DNA of 64,000 bases from positions 186,001-250,000 of the forward strand of contig JAKOGH010000168.1 of the NCBI GenBank assembly GCA_024811115.1, read 5' to 3'. The DNA is from Terana coerulea. Its lineage: Eukaryota; Basidiomycota; Agaricomycetes; Polyporales; Phanerochaetaceae. This document shows, in pieces, positions 22,872 to 34,199 of the stretch. The stretch's first letter is position 1. Every line of letters starts with the position of its first letter. The notes beneath the pieces are model-generated. The model made no database searches and was not told where the DNA came from. It was given only the letters and a program-made list of their open reading frames with translations. The position numbers and the translations under genes are program-made.

Positions 22872-24174
22872 ATGCCCAGCACTTCGAGTTCGCAGAAACC
22901 CAAGCACAAAAACGTATTTCTGACCTTCTCATACAAACGGATAGATGGCGGTGATCTTCTAGTCGACGTATATCCTCCATTGCTCGGCCAATCCGAGGAG
23001 AATACCGTCAGCGGCGCTCGCCGCGTCCCCGCTGTGGTGTTCTTTCACGGCGGAGGCCTTGCCGTTGGTAACAGGCGCAGCTGGTTCCCTAGTTGGCTTT
23101 GTGGTACGTAACTCATCTCGAATAGTTGCCCGGGGGTGCCTCATTGTGTCATACCAGACCGCGTCCGGGCTTCCGGAATGGCTTTCTTGAGCGCAGACTA
23201 CAGGCTCTTACCTCCTTCCACTGGCCACGCCATCATTGAAGACATACGGGACCTCTTCAACTTCATCTCCAAAGATCTGAACTCCATATTGAGATCTACC
23301 ATTGCATCTGGCGCGCTGGAAGAGCCGTTCGAAGTCGACCCTCACGCTCTCGCTGTTTCTGGAGCCAGCGCTGGAGGACTATGCGCATACCTGGCGGTGA
23401 TGCATGCAAACCCAAAACTGAAAGCGCTGCTCTCGCTCTATGCTATGGGTGGGAACTTCCTTGTAAGTCCCATCTATGGTAGAGCCATGTGTCACAGGCT
23501 GGGACTCACCCGTGGCCCAAGATACCGCACTATTTCGAACCGAAGTCGGAGATTTTCTTCAGAGGCAGAGAGGTGCTCAATCCCCAAGACTATAGCGAGT
23601 ACTTATATCCACAATCTGCGCGGCTTCCCTGGACGTCCGGACTCAGATCTGGCTTACCACGGAGCAGACTACCACATTCCGGGCTTCCCCGCCAACCCTC
23701 GCATGCTGCTACCCAGATTATACTTGCAGCTCGGGACGTGGCTTGACTACTACACAGGCGAGCATGAGCCCAGCCTAAGCGTGGCCTTACGCGAGGCCGC
23801 TTCAGCCGACCCACCGAAGGCAAGGTTCGGCGCTGGAAGCGCTTATCCCAGCACAACACTTGGCCCTCTTTCCTCAGCTGAACGTCGACGCATCGTGGCC
23901 GCCGACCTTGCTCGTTCATGGATCCGCGGACACCGCTGTGCCGGTGCAGGAGTCCCAAGACTTGCACCGCCTTTTGCAAGGTGCCGGCGTGAACACCAAT
24001 CTGAGAGTCCTTGCAGGCCAGGAACACTCGCTGGATAAGCAGATCGACGCAGAAGCTCTTTTCGGAGAGCCTGGCGGTTTGTTCGACGAAGTACAGGACT
24101 TCTTGGTGAAGTATTTAAAGCCGGAAAGAAATTCGATAGATGCCCTGGGGCCACATATACCACTGCAGCGATAA
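22872..24174 (+). CDS. Alpha/beta hydrolase fold-3 family (HSL-like esterase)
   Basis: Serine esterase or lipase of the hormone-sensitive-lipase type. The oxyanion motif is VVFFHGGGLAVGN near 23.05 kb, the nucleophile elbow is VSGASAGGLCAYL near 23.37 kb (GxSxG), the acidic residue is in LLVHGSADTAVPV near 23.93 kb, and the histidine is in GQEHSLDKQ near 24.03 kb. The full triad is therefore present. The first intron follows WFPSWLC; a 59-nt intron after GGNFL restores PHYFEPKSEIFFRG. Two further frame changes of one base each are needed, around 23.62 kb (between EYLYPQS and GFPGRPDSD) and around 23.82 kb (before ALIPAQHLALFPQLNV). No intron explains them, so they are frameshifts: sequencing error or early pseudogenisation. 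It ends 91 bp from the convergent S1/P1 nuclease stop. Confidence 0.8.
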
Positions 24175-24265
24175 CACGATGTTGGACAGAATGAATAGAC
24201 CATCATGTACTTTTTGACAAGCGTAGATACAAGCAGTGTCGTGATCCAATAGACATATTTTATCC

Positions 24266-25823
24266 TCAAGGAAGGTTAGTAGCGCCGTCAAATATGACGT
24301 TCAGCCAAGCCGCCAGACGATAACCTTGCTTGGCGAGCTGAAGGTCAATCTAACCACAGCGAGGTCCTTGTTAGTGACAGCAACCAGTCGCCAGATGCGC
24401 GGGACGTACGACAGGGATGGCCTTGGTATAGTACGTTCCGGTGCAAGCATCCGAGTTGGCGGTGAACGGGAACACGGTGGACTGCAACACGACCGTTAGC
24501 ATCGTGCATTGTCCCACCTCCGGCTGACTTACACAGTCGTAGGCGTTAGCCTCCTGCGCCCAGACGAGGGGGCACGCAAGAGGAGTGATGGTCGCCTCCG
24601 CGGAGCGCACGGTCAAGAGGGAGTGAATGTCTGCCTCGATAGACGGCATGGTGCTGTTGGCGCGCTTGCTGACGGTCTTGGTGGTGGACGTGCATGACAG
24701 CCACGAGGAAGTAAGTGACTTGTAAGAGCCGGTCTAGTCATAAGTCATGAATTAGCCCGGGGAACTCGGGCTTCGAAGAACCTTCACCACACACTTTAAT
24801 TTGGCCAATTAGGTAAGTCGCATAGGTGGTTGCACTGCTACCGTGGTTTGCATCCACGTTCTTGGTCAACATGCCGGTATCTATGAAAAGCACGGAGTAG
24901 GTATCGTTGACCGTCAATGAACAATATAACCCACTTACCCCATGCAGCGTGCAAGTTTGTGCTAGACCCAGAGCACAGAGCATCGATGTCGTTGCCACCG
25001 ACTTCCAAGTTCTGCACGCAACATATGTTCAGCTTTGGCAGGGCTAAGGAATGGAGGACAACGGACCTCGACGTGTAACGGTTGACCGATGTCGCCCAGG
25101 AACTAGTGGCGAAACTCAGCGACGAACTCGTGTATCCACTTGACAAACGTACATGGTCTGGGAGCTCCTTAGTATACTAATTCAACCAAATACGAGCCAT
25201 TGAAACTCACCAAGGAATTTCAGAGCCTCTTGCCTCTGCGTCGCACTCAGCGACGTTGTTGCGACACGAGTGGTGTAGTTGGCGATTGCAGTCACTGAAA
25301 CACCGTGTTGAGATGGTATGGCTAAGCATTGCGCGATTCAAAGACGTACAGATACATTTGCCGCTGCCGCAATCGCGAGTTTCGGACACTGAGCACGACG
25401 ACGGTGGGCTGTCTGTGTTCAGAGAAATTCAATGGCGTTTCTAGGATCTTCTGGATGTGAACTGACCGTTCGCGTCCACGAAGTGAAGGTTCGCCGACCA
25501 CGTGTATGCGGTTTCGTACTTCACTGTATCCGCCCACTATAAAGACTGTTATTCATCAAATAAGCACAATTTGTGACAGGGAGCTTACGGTAGCTGCAAC
25601 ACCCAAGGACTGGGAGTAGGTAGACCCAAGCGAGGACTGCACGAAGGCCAAAGCCTTAGGTGCCAGGAACTAACAAAGAAGTGGGGTCTCAGAGACAATC
25701 GCAAATTGTTCATGGGTCGGTACATACGTTTTGGGCGACATATCCTACGGTCTGATGCCCAAGGTTGCCCCATGCCGCAGCACGGGTCGCAAGCAAGGTG
25801 AGAGCGAGTACCGAGGAAAGCAT
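24266..25823 (-). CDS. Secreted S1/P1 nuclease (zinc-dependent)
   Basis: Extracellular single-strand-specific nuclease/3'-nucleotidase of the S1/P1 family, which uses a trinuclear zinc centre. The signal peptide MLSSVLALTLLATRAAA is followed directly by mature WGNLGHQTVGYVAQN, so cleavage exposes the N-terminal zinc-ligand tryptophan plus the first ligand histidine. Next come FLAPKALAFVQSSLGS, WADTVKYETAYTWSANLHFV (ligand Asp and His), DSPPSSCSV, NYTTRVATTSLSATQRQEAL, a HFLGDIGQPLHVE block, then GGNDIDALCSGSSTNLHAAW. The C-terminus is LQLAKQGYRLAAWLN, with the stop at 24266. The histidine of HFLGD comes from a proposed 5-nt micro-exon (25153-25157). About nine introns, no frameshift, all metal ligands visible. 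Likely nutrient scavenging. Confidence 0.92.
25153..25157 (-). other. Proposed 5-nt micro-exon encoding a zinc-ligand histidine
   Basis: ACCAT on the minus strand lies between a CTCCCAG acceptor and a GTACGT donor. Joining KFL (ending in a lone G) to it and to the next exon gives KFLDHFLGDIGQPL, matching the family motif HFxGDIxQP. Its flanking introns are 53 and 50 nt, the normal size here, and the first contains ACTAA. Without it the exons join out of frame and the metal-binding histidine is missing. Confidence 0.7.
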
Positions 25824-27007
25824 CCTGCAATGGATATGCTGAGGGTGATCAGTGGCCGACGCGGGGCTGGCGTCTCAGTCGCATCTCTTTTATACGATGA
25901 TGCAGGACGATAGTTCGCAGATGCGCCACATGCATCCTATGGCATGCTGAGCGTAACCATGCGTGCAGAATACCTTCGAGTCCATGCGCATTCTATCTCA
26001 GGCGGCGGCCGTTCCTAGAATCTGTCCAGCAATCAGCTCCAATATTGAAAGTGGTTCTTGACGAGACACACATGCATGAATTGCATAACCAGAAGGTTAC
26101 AATCGCACTAACTTCGAGCAGTAGTACCATACGTCAAAAAATGTATATTTGGCTCACCTGACCATGTGTATCTGCCAAACTAGGAGCTAGGAGGCCTTCC
26201 TCGCGCGGGTAATCGCATGCCACGTGCGCACTCTGTTGCAACGTTCGATGAGGGAATGGTTCCAAGATGGATCAGTCCGCATGCTCACCTAGCAAATAAG
26301 ATAAAGCAGCGGGTGAGACTCGCCCGAAAGCCAATTCACAAGGTACGTACTACGAATAAAGCTGCAGGGACCTGGGTGACTGCTGCGTCGTGCATGGCAG
26401 AACTGTCTCGACGATGCTATCAGGTGCAGAACCATATCATGGTTCCACGTTGTCAACGGTGTGCTCAGGTGGGCTCAGAGCTTCCGTCCGAGGTCCGCCC
26501 TATATGCTCGCGAGTCGTCGTAGAGCTTATCGGTCTCACTCTCGGCCTTACATTCATCACCGGATTCCGGGTAGCTCAGAGCTACTGACATCCGGTGGCT
26601 CCAGTGAGGAGAAGTAATTCTCGCCAACGTGGAGGAACAAGCAGCGTTCGAACTGTAACATGACGTTGCCTCATTGTACCGGCGGGTAGTCTCGATAGCG
26701 CAACTGTTGACAGCCAGAGTTTCACTCTTCCGACGTTCACTACTTTGATGTGCTTACATTGTGGGCTTTCTGAAAGTGCCGGTGTATGTTCATCCGAGTG
26801 CGTCTCAAGCCTTTGCACTTGTCCAATTAGTACCGTTAAGGGTGAGCTGAGTGAAGATGTGGTTTAAAGTAAAAGTTAGTAAGGGCCGGGCGAGTCCTTC
26901 GAAGCAGGCGCATCATTCCCACGATCACGCTCACTCCGTGCCGAGCGCGCTTACCGACCTGCATGTCTCGCTCGAACCAAGTGCAAGCCGTCCAAGCATC
27001 TTTTAAC
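25824..27007. other. Intergenic, no recognised gene
   Basis: Frames such as 26217-26588 (+) and 26582-26818 (-) show no motif. Contains the divergent promoters of the S1/P1 nuclease and the PLK4-like gene. No repeat seen. Confidence 0.4.
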
Positions 27008-30000
27008 ATGGGCAATGAAGACGCACTCGGAACCACAGGCGAGTCTGTCGATTGTCTGAATGTAAGGCAATTTGGTGCTCTGTTTTACCCACTCAAATGC
27101 TTACTTCTTTGACCAGAATTATGATATTCACCAAGAAATTGGGCGGGGTTCTACGTCCATCGTGTATCTGGCTACCTGCAGGAAAGGACGCATGCGGAAC
27201 AGACAGCTTGCTCTTAAGAAGGTGAGCATACTGCGCCAGACAGCCATTTGATTATACTGACAGACACAACGCGCAGATTCCTGACCAAAGCGACGGTACC
27301 TCTAACCACCTCGCCTCCTTACGTTCATCTGCTGCACTACACCAGTCCCTCTTTCACCCATCTATTGTCTCTCTGCTCTCTACTTTCTCAACGGCAACTG
27401 CCGAATACCACTCGTTAGAACACTGTCCGAACGGGACCCTCCACGACTTGCTCCAAACGCGTAACCCACCTATTCTTTCTGAAGCCGAGCTCAGAGGCGT
27501 CCTCAAAAGGCCTTGTAAATGCGTTGGTTTACTTGCGAAAACATCTCATTGTGCACCGAGACCTGAACACGAACAGCGTCCTCCTTGGCGCTGACTATCG
27601 TATTGTACGTACCTTGAAGCTCTGCCTCGCATATACTGAGAGAAGTATACAGAAACTGGCGGGATTCAGATTGTCCACCCAATTATCATCGGAAACCTCA
27701 ACGGTCTCAACGTTCTGCGGCTCTCCCGCCTGTATCTCTCCGTACGACGTCTATATCTCCTTTCGGAACTGGAACGCTCACATTCAGCACAGAGAAATTG
27801 TCAAGCGTTCATCATATGGTTTGACTACCGATTTGTGGTCTCTCGGTGCTCTGGCTGTAACATGCTTGTCAGGTCACCCAGCATTTGAAGTCTGTAATCG
27901 CTTGCTATACTACATATCCGACGCTGACCTCGACTGCAGGCTCAAAGCGCTGAGCAAGTCCTCGCCAATATATCGCAAGCAGCATACTCGTTTCCGGAGA
28001 CTGTGTCTTATGAAGCCAGGGATATGATTTCGGGCCTTCTGCAAGTTGTATGTCGCCGTTAATCCTCGTTAGTCTGACGCTTGCAAACGCTCACACCGTC
28101 TCGCGCAGAACCCGGCACATCGTACTCCCCTTACACCGTATACTCTCTCATCCCTTCTTTAACCCTTCTTCGCCTGTAGTGCCTCTTTCTGGCACGGAAA
28201 GACCATCAGTTTCCCGATTCTCCTCAGCTGAACCCCGCAGTCGATCCCCAAGCCCTATATCAAGGAAGCCGCTTGTCAGTACAACCAACATGCCAGACCA
28301 ATATCCTCGACCTGGCACCTGGAAGCTGGACAACAACGCCACTCGCGCCTCATCGAGGACTGATTCCGGTCGCCGCTTCTTCTCTGACCCAACTTCTCGA
28401 GCTGGATCCCAATCTGGTTCCTCCCTTCGTTCTGTATCAAGCTACTCGAACCTCCGACGAGAAGACAATGACCATAGGTTCGGTTGCGGCAAAACCAGCG
28501 CCCGTGGGGATACAGTCGTCTTCGGATCTGGGACGTACTTGGCGTCTTCCGGTACTGTGACACCTGCTTTGACGGCAGCTTCCACATTCTCGAGCTCTGA
28601 TTCTGGCTCTAACTCTGACGACGAGACTTCTGAGGCTTCTGGCGCTGCTCGTCTTGGAAATCTTGACCTGGCAAAGCACAAGCTAGTCATTAAACCTTTG
28701 GCTCAGCATCCGTTGTTACTCCCTCCCAAACGGCAAGGCAAGAAGCTCGAGGCGAACATCAAATGCCAAATGGCTACGCTTTCTGATGTCGTCGAGACGG
28801 AAGCCGCGGACTTACATCCTGAGGGGAAACGATCTTCAAGGCCGCCGCGGCCACCACAGAAATACAGCTCGGATAAGGCATTCCAAGATGTGCTCAGCCG
28901 GCCTTCTTCGTGCGCCGACGGAAGTACTGCAACAGGCAAAACCGAACCATCCCCTGTGAACACAACCTACCTGGTACCCAAGACCCACAAGCTGGCAAAC
29001 GGAACCTTGACTGTCCTACCGTCCCGTTCCGTACTAGTCGATTTCCGAGAAGGTGAGCGGAGGAAAGGCAGGAAGGGTGACCATGTGCTCGTGATCAGCC
29101 CAGATGGCCGACAGGTATGTGTATCTCCCCCTTATCTGAAGGATGATTTACACTGAGCACCTCGATCGTGCAGGTTAAGGTCTACAGCGCTCCCCATCTC
29201 AGTACCCCATGTTGTCTTGCCGAAGCAGTTGCGGAGTATCCTTTCGAGAAATTACCACAAGCGTACTCGAAGCAGTACATCGACGCCTCCAGGGTGGTTG
29301 AGAAGCTGAAGCAACGTATTCCGAAGGTCAGTGAGCCGCGGCTGCCCTGGTGTATGAGCGCTTACATGGTACATAGCTGGTATTGCACGAACTCGAGGCT
29401 CAGTATACGCTAATGGCCAACGAACCAGAAGGAGATGTCGAAATCCTCGTACCTCGGCCGGAGCCTTCCTCTTCCAGCTCAAAGCCGCCTGCTTCGGCGA
29501 GCTCGAACTCTCCAAGTGGCCCCAGAGAGGAGCCTGTTTCCCAAGTCAACATGCGCATCCGGCTTCTTCGAACTCATAGAACGATTGAGATTTCCCGCTA
29601 CAAGAGCCGTACGATCGACAACGGCCATCTTACGGGGGAGTGGACGAAGCAAGTTGTCCCTGCTCTGGGTCGTGGATTCTCTATAAAGGCTCCCGAGGAA
29701 GAACTCTGCAGGCTCAGCGACCAGGAGCGGCAGGGTTTGACTATGCTCTACCGATTCTTGACTGTATGCGCCGCTGTGGAGGGGACAAGCAAATGGTCCA
29801 CGTGCGCCAGTCCCTTCGAAGCCGACAATACCGGCAGTTCTGTCGCTCCTTCCGCCCCAGCCATGTCAAGACAGTCCAGCTCATGTGCCTCCACATACTC
29901 CAGGAATCCCTCGGAACGAAGGGGCCGTCCCTTTCAACCGCGCAGCGATGCCGTCTACGATGCAGATGACAAGACCCCGACCGCGATCCCTTCGATCTCG

Positions 30001-30219
30001 ATCCCCTCGACTGGCTCCGACTTTTCGGTAGGCGGCTCTCTCACTGCCACCGCTGGTACGACCTATGGCTCCATGAGCGGTCTGCAGCTGCCTTCGAAGC
30101 CACACAAGTTCTCTGGGATGTCTTCGCGCTCTGCTTCGGTCGGCACCGGACCTGTGAAGCATCGACACATGTACAACTCGGGCTCTGCTGATGGAGAGGA
30201 AGTCGACAAAGATTACTAG
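27008..30219 (+). CDS. PLK4-type protein kinase with eroded active site
   Basis: The N-terminal kinase domain (27.1-28.15 kb) shows a glycine loop EIGRGSTSIVYLA, a lysine strand QLALKK, and a C-lobe with CGSPACISPEIVKRSSYG and TTDLWSLGALAVTCLSGHPA. The C-terminal half holds a cryptic polo box: VLVDFREGERRKG, HVLVISPDGRQVKVYSAPHL, FEKLPQAYSKQYIDASRVVE and YTLMANEPEGDVEI, which aligns with the PLK4 PB1 pattern. Between them lies a Ser/Pro-rich linker. The catalytic loop reads HRDLNTNSVLL instead of HRDLKxxN, and the DFG motif reads AGFR, so the catalytic lysine, the metal-binding Asn and the DFG Asp are all replaced. Two +1 frameshifts, in A4 at 27505-27508 and C4 at 28127-28130, interrupt otherwise conserved sequence. 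It is a pseudokinase, a decaying gene, or a partly misread one. Confidence 0.78.
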
Positions 30220-30477
30220 ATCCCTGAACCGACACTCCGCTTGCGTCTGTTTGAAGGCTCATACCGCTCATGACGTGACACCTCACTGCATTTCACGGAC
30301 TATACGTTGCGACACTCGGCATGTACATACCATTTCAGCTCGATACCCGCTTGGTTCAGATGTCGTATTGAGCTCTCACACTCCCTATTCGTGGCAGACC
30401 CAGATATACAATACAGCGAATAATACACCAAATAGCATACTTACGATCGAGACGATGAGAAGGCGTGAATGTTGAAC

Positions 30478-32011
30478 CTACAATTTCACATCTGTGGGTT
30501 TATCTTCCGAGCTGGCTTGCTTTGGCGTTTCCTCCCCTGTCTTTGGCTCCTCCGCCTCTGCCTTCGTCGCAGCTTCGGCAAGCGCTGCATCCTGGGGCAC
30601 CTCAGCCTTCACTTCAGGTACCTCCTTTACATCTTTCTCTTCTTCGGGCGGTACTTTCCCAATCTGCAGCGCCTTCTCGATTTCCTCCGCCAGCTTATCG
30701 ACCTCGTTCTTCGCGCGTTCTAACGTCTCGTCTGGCTCCGCCGCCTTAGCCTCACCCTCCGGCGCGTCCTCCCTGCTCGACTCTGCGCGCGCATACTTCT
30801 CCGTCTCCTTCCACGCTGCGGCGAGATCCTCGACCCAGTCGTCGCCGAGCGCCTCGCAGAGTTCGCGCACGACTTCGTCCGTCTTGCCAAGCAGCGTGAC
30901 GTCGTCCACGCGCGTGCCGATGTCGCCGGCGCGGTCCATGTTGACGAGCACGCGCGGGCAGTCGTCGGGCACGAGCTGCGTGAGGGAGGCGAACGGGTGC
31001 ACGGTGAGCGAGGTGCCCATGACGATGAGTAGGTCGGCCGTGCGCAGGAGGCCCACGGTGTTGTGGAAGCGCGGCGGCAGCTAATGGATGCAAGTCTTAG
31101 TAGGCCTTGCTCTGCGCAGAGCGAGAACATGCTTACGGCTTCACCGAAGAACACGATGTCGGGCTTCACGAGCCCGCCGCATTCGTAGCAGTGCGCGATT
31201 TCTCCCTTGAGGATCTCGTCCTTGAGCTTGTGCTCGTCGTACCACGACCCGCACTCGATGCAGTGCTGGTTGGCGAAGCTGCCGTGCGCTTCGACGATGG
31301 CGCTCTCGGCACGCCGGCGAGCCGTTCGAGGGTGTCGATATTCTGCGTGAAGCATATCCGCAGCAGCTTGCGGCTGTGCAGGACCTTGACGAACGAGTGC
31401 GTCGGCGTTGGGCGGTATCGTCCTGGGAAGAGTTCTCGTGCAAGCGTGTAGACTAACCAACGTAACGCATGAGTTGCAGTGTCTGAGGTCGATGTTAAGT
31501 GCGAGACGTACATGGTACAGGGTTCTCGCGGAAGAAATTTATCTCGAATACCGCCTCGGGGTATGGGAGGTTCAGACGTTGAAGATTGGCCTAGGGTTTT
31601 CAATACAATGTGAGGCAATCCGCAGCTACGCTCGAAGGTCATGATAACTCACGTATAGACCTAATCACAAAGGGCAGAGGAATATGAGTTTCAGTTGGAG
31701 TCGGAGGCGAAGATGACGAGGTCTTGATACCTGTTTTCGGAGACCTAAAGTCTGGAATACCAGCACTGGTGCTGACACCTGGATGGCAAGACGCTTAGAG
31801 ATGTACTCATCTACGCAAGCGCGTACTATACCTGCTCCTAACTGACGAGACTTTGGTATCATTTGGACGGCTATGCACACGGAGTTCTCACCATAACAAA
31901 CACATTCTTGCACTTCTCCGACTTGATGTACTTGGCGAGAGACGGGACGTCCCTCCCCTCCAAGATCTCAGGCGGGCCCTCAAAGTCCACTGCCGAGACT
32001 TCGTTACCCAT
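30478..32011 (-). CDS. HST2: NAD-dependent protein deacetylase, sirtuin class I (Hst2/SIRT2-like)
   Basis: NAD-dependent lysine deacylase. Reading leftward, MGNEVSAVDFEGPPEIL is followed by LAKYIKSEKCKNVFVM, then LGAGVSTSAGIPDFRSPKTG (NAD site, partly from a 10-nt micro-exon). Next come LPYPEAVFEINFFRENPVPF, YTLARELFPGRYRPTPTHSF, and the catalytic FTQNIDTLERLAGVP and VEAHGSFANQHCIECG with the acid-base His. The zinc tetrad is CIEC and CYEC, then IVFFGEALPPRF and LIVMGTSLTVHPF. A C-terminal acidic, Glu/Lys/Ala-rich tail of about 120 residues follows, as in Hst2-type enzymes. One base appears to be missing near 31306-31314, between AGVP and AIVEAHGS. The Gly-2 start could be N-myristoylated (inference). 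The Hst2 assignment rests on the class I motifs and tail and is less certain than the sirtuin call. Confidence 0.88.
31832..31841 (-). other. 10-nt micro-exon of the sirtuin gene
   Basis: TTAGGAGCAG, between a CTCGTCAG acceptor and a GTATAG donor. It converts FVM|VSTSAG into FVMLGAGVSTSAG, the invariant sirtuin NAD-binding motif, in phase. The flanking introns are about 50 and 53 nt. Using the nearer acceptor (TTAG) loses the Leu-Gly and the frame. Confidence 0.8.
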
Positions 32012-32620
32012 CTCGAGCTCTGGGAGTGTAGTGGTATGTACGGACTTTGGGGATGTGGATGAGAGTTCGAAGCAAGGCCCAAATGACTACCTCAGACTAT
32101 GCTGCCTTGCACTTATACGTGTCGTTCTGGGCCGGAGTAGAAGCAAATTGCTGGCCTGCGTACGGAGTCAGACAACGTCGGTGAGAGATGGCAGCTCGGA
32201 CACGGTCTTGATGATGTCAACGGAAAGATCTTTGATGGGAGCGCGGGCTGATCTAAGATCTGAATCTTACTGAACGCCCTCCGCCCCGACGGCGGGAGGC
32301 GGCAGGCCTATATGCGGAAAGCGTGTCGCAAGATTACTCTTCCTTCTTGGCGTCCGAGCCAGTCTCTTACAGCCATATGTAGCACCTAAGCCTCCGAAAC
32401 ATGCATAGGAATGAAAAAAATGTCGATGTAGTATCATATATCACGAATACTCGTCGACCAGTTGGTCGCCCGAGGCTGAGTAAGTACTGTTGAAGAGTGT
32501 CAAAGCACCAGGTCAGCGGATCATAGTCACAAAATATATTTAACGATTCGCAAGAGAGAAGCTTTGTATGGTTTCTGGGAGAAGAAACTGCTTGTGTACC
32601 CTAGAAAATAAACACGGCCG
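32012..32620. other. Intergenic between sirtuin promoter and MYND gene 3' end
   Basis: No gene recognised. A GC-rich CCGCCCCGACGGCGGGAGG palindrome-like stretch lies near 32.29 kb. Contains the sirtuin promoter and the MYND 3' untranslated region. Confidence 0.4.
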
Positions 32621-34012
32621 TTACTTGCGTCCCTTGCGAGATTTCTTGCTTGCTTTCTTGGGAGGCATAGGGTAGTCGTCTAAGTCGTCAAGCTCATTTG
32701 GGTCACTGTGAATGACCTGCGCAGGGGTGGTCGGATACTTTTCCCATTGCCGCTCCTGCAGATTGCGACCCAATGCCCCACAGTTTTCTATGGTGAAAAC
32801 GCATGCAAATTCCTTCTCGATGGCTGTTAACGGCCTTTCGGCGAGGTCTTCCATGAACCGGTGGATGAGCGGCGCCTCGTAGTTATACAAGGAATCTCTG
32901 CCATGCACGATGGCTTTGTGCAGCTCTGGGTTGCGAAGCACGGAGACCCGCCTGCGTTCGGTGTGCAGCAACAGCGCGTGGTCACGCATGAGGCGGTCCC
33001 CGAAGAACACGGGTGCATGTGGGACGTGCGAGGCCTGGTCGGGAGAGAGGTACGGGTCCATCGGAACCAAGAAGCACATGTTGAACGTGAACATACTGAC
33101 ATCGAGAACGACCTCCTCGCCGCGGATCGTCGTGAAGTACAACCAGTAGTGGTCGTCCGGGTCCTGCCCCTTCGTGACACTCTTGTCCGATAGCCTGAGG
33201 TAGGCCAGCCTGTCCTGCACTTTCACGTCCGCCGAGCCTTTGGCGATGCCGAAGTCCGCGATGGGCGAGGAGCGGTACTTGAAACGAACACGGTGCTCAC
33301 TAGATCCAGAGCCAGAGGTCGTGGTATACATTTCGGCGAGTACGGCTAGGGCAATGGCGGTTATGTTCGGCAAAACCAAGCCTTCGCGCATTATCCTGTG
33401 CATCAACTTCAGGGCAACCTGCATGGATTGCGCCTTGGGCCACCATTCCAGAGGGATGTGCCACGCCTTCGGCAGAGGTGGGGTCATGCGCCTGTTTAGC
33501 GTCGTCTACAATGAGGAGCTTGGCGCCCCAGCTGCCCAGTTCTGGAACAGAAACGGCTTTTGTGCCAGGGTTGACATCGTTGACAACCCGACCTTCTAGA
33601 GCGAAGTGCGCGGGTTTGCGGCCGTTGAAGTTCTCCGCGAGGAATGCTAGGAATGGGTGAAATGACTCAATGTCAATGCGCTCGGTTTTACCTGCGATAC
33701 AGATCAGCACTCATAGTGACACCAGGAAGGAGAGCACGTACCACATTTGCGTTTGTGCTCTGGCCAGTCATTCTTCTGACACTCGGACGAGCAGTAGATG
33801 CGCTGTCGAGTACAGCACTCTGTCAGTATATGCTATGATAGCTAAAATGACGGGAGAATGCCTATACCTCACCGCAAGCGGAGCACAGAGTCAGTTTCTT
33901 CTGCTGCTCTTTGCCTCGTGTTGAGCAGCACACTGCACATGCGTCCAGCTTTTCTAACGGCAGGTAGACTTGACGGAGCTGGACCGCCCTCCGGTCGTGT
34001 GAGAGAAGACAT
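32621..34012 (-). CDS. MYND-type zinc-finger protein
   Basis: MYND fingers bind zinc and proline-rich peptides. The finger is read near 33.75-33.95 kb as CAVC, CSACGE, RIYCSSECQKNDWPEHKRKC, with all cysteine and histidine ligands visible across one intron. After the next intron come KTERIDIESFHPFLAFLAEN and an about 350-residue C-terminal region of the kind common in Agaricomycete MYND proteins, ending in a basic KKASKKSRKGRK tail. One extra C in the C4 run at 33480-33483 breaks the frame; without it the protein reads QAHDPPLPKAWHIPLEWWP. The start is uncertain. ATG 34012 gives MSSLTRPEGGPAP but needs a one-base change near 33950 to join LDACAVC. No SET domain is visible, so it is not a SMYD methyltransferase. 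The MITE ends 188 bp upstream of this start. Confidence 0.8.
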
Positions 34013-34199
34013 ACGCAGGCTACGCCTGATATTTGTAGAATATACGATGTTATTTGAGCGAGCGGAAGTCGGAATGTAAAGGTACAGCAGAGTGGCCTAA
34101 ACGCATCCGCGACGTTGTGGACGCGTGCAACGACCCATCGGGAGCAATTGGAGCGCACAAGCGTCGTGACCGTGAGAGCACTAACGGCGGATATCCTTA

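Noticed and set aside
23464..23498. 35-nt intron in the alpha/beta hydrolase
   Set aside because: A 59-nt intron from the same donor keeps the same phase, matches normal size and gives a more family-like junction (NFL-IPHYF).
5005..24174. Secondary-metabolite gene cluster (P450, MFS, SDR, hydrolase)
   Set aside because: No core enzyme (PKS, NRPS, terpene synthase) and APC2 and membrane-protein genes lie between them.
28148..28690. Long antisense frames across the PLK4-like linker and other Ser/Pro-rich regions
   Set aside because: Mirror frames caused by biased composition; no motifs or splice sites.
32621..34012. SMYD-type SET methyltransferase
   Set aside because: A MYND finger is present but no SET motifs were found.
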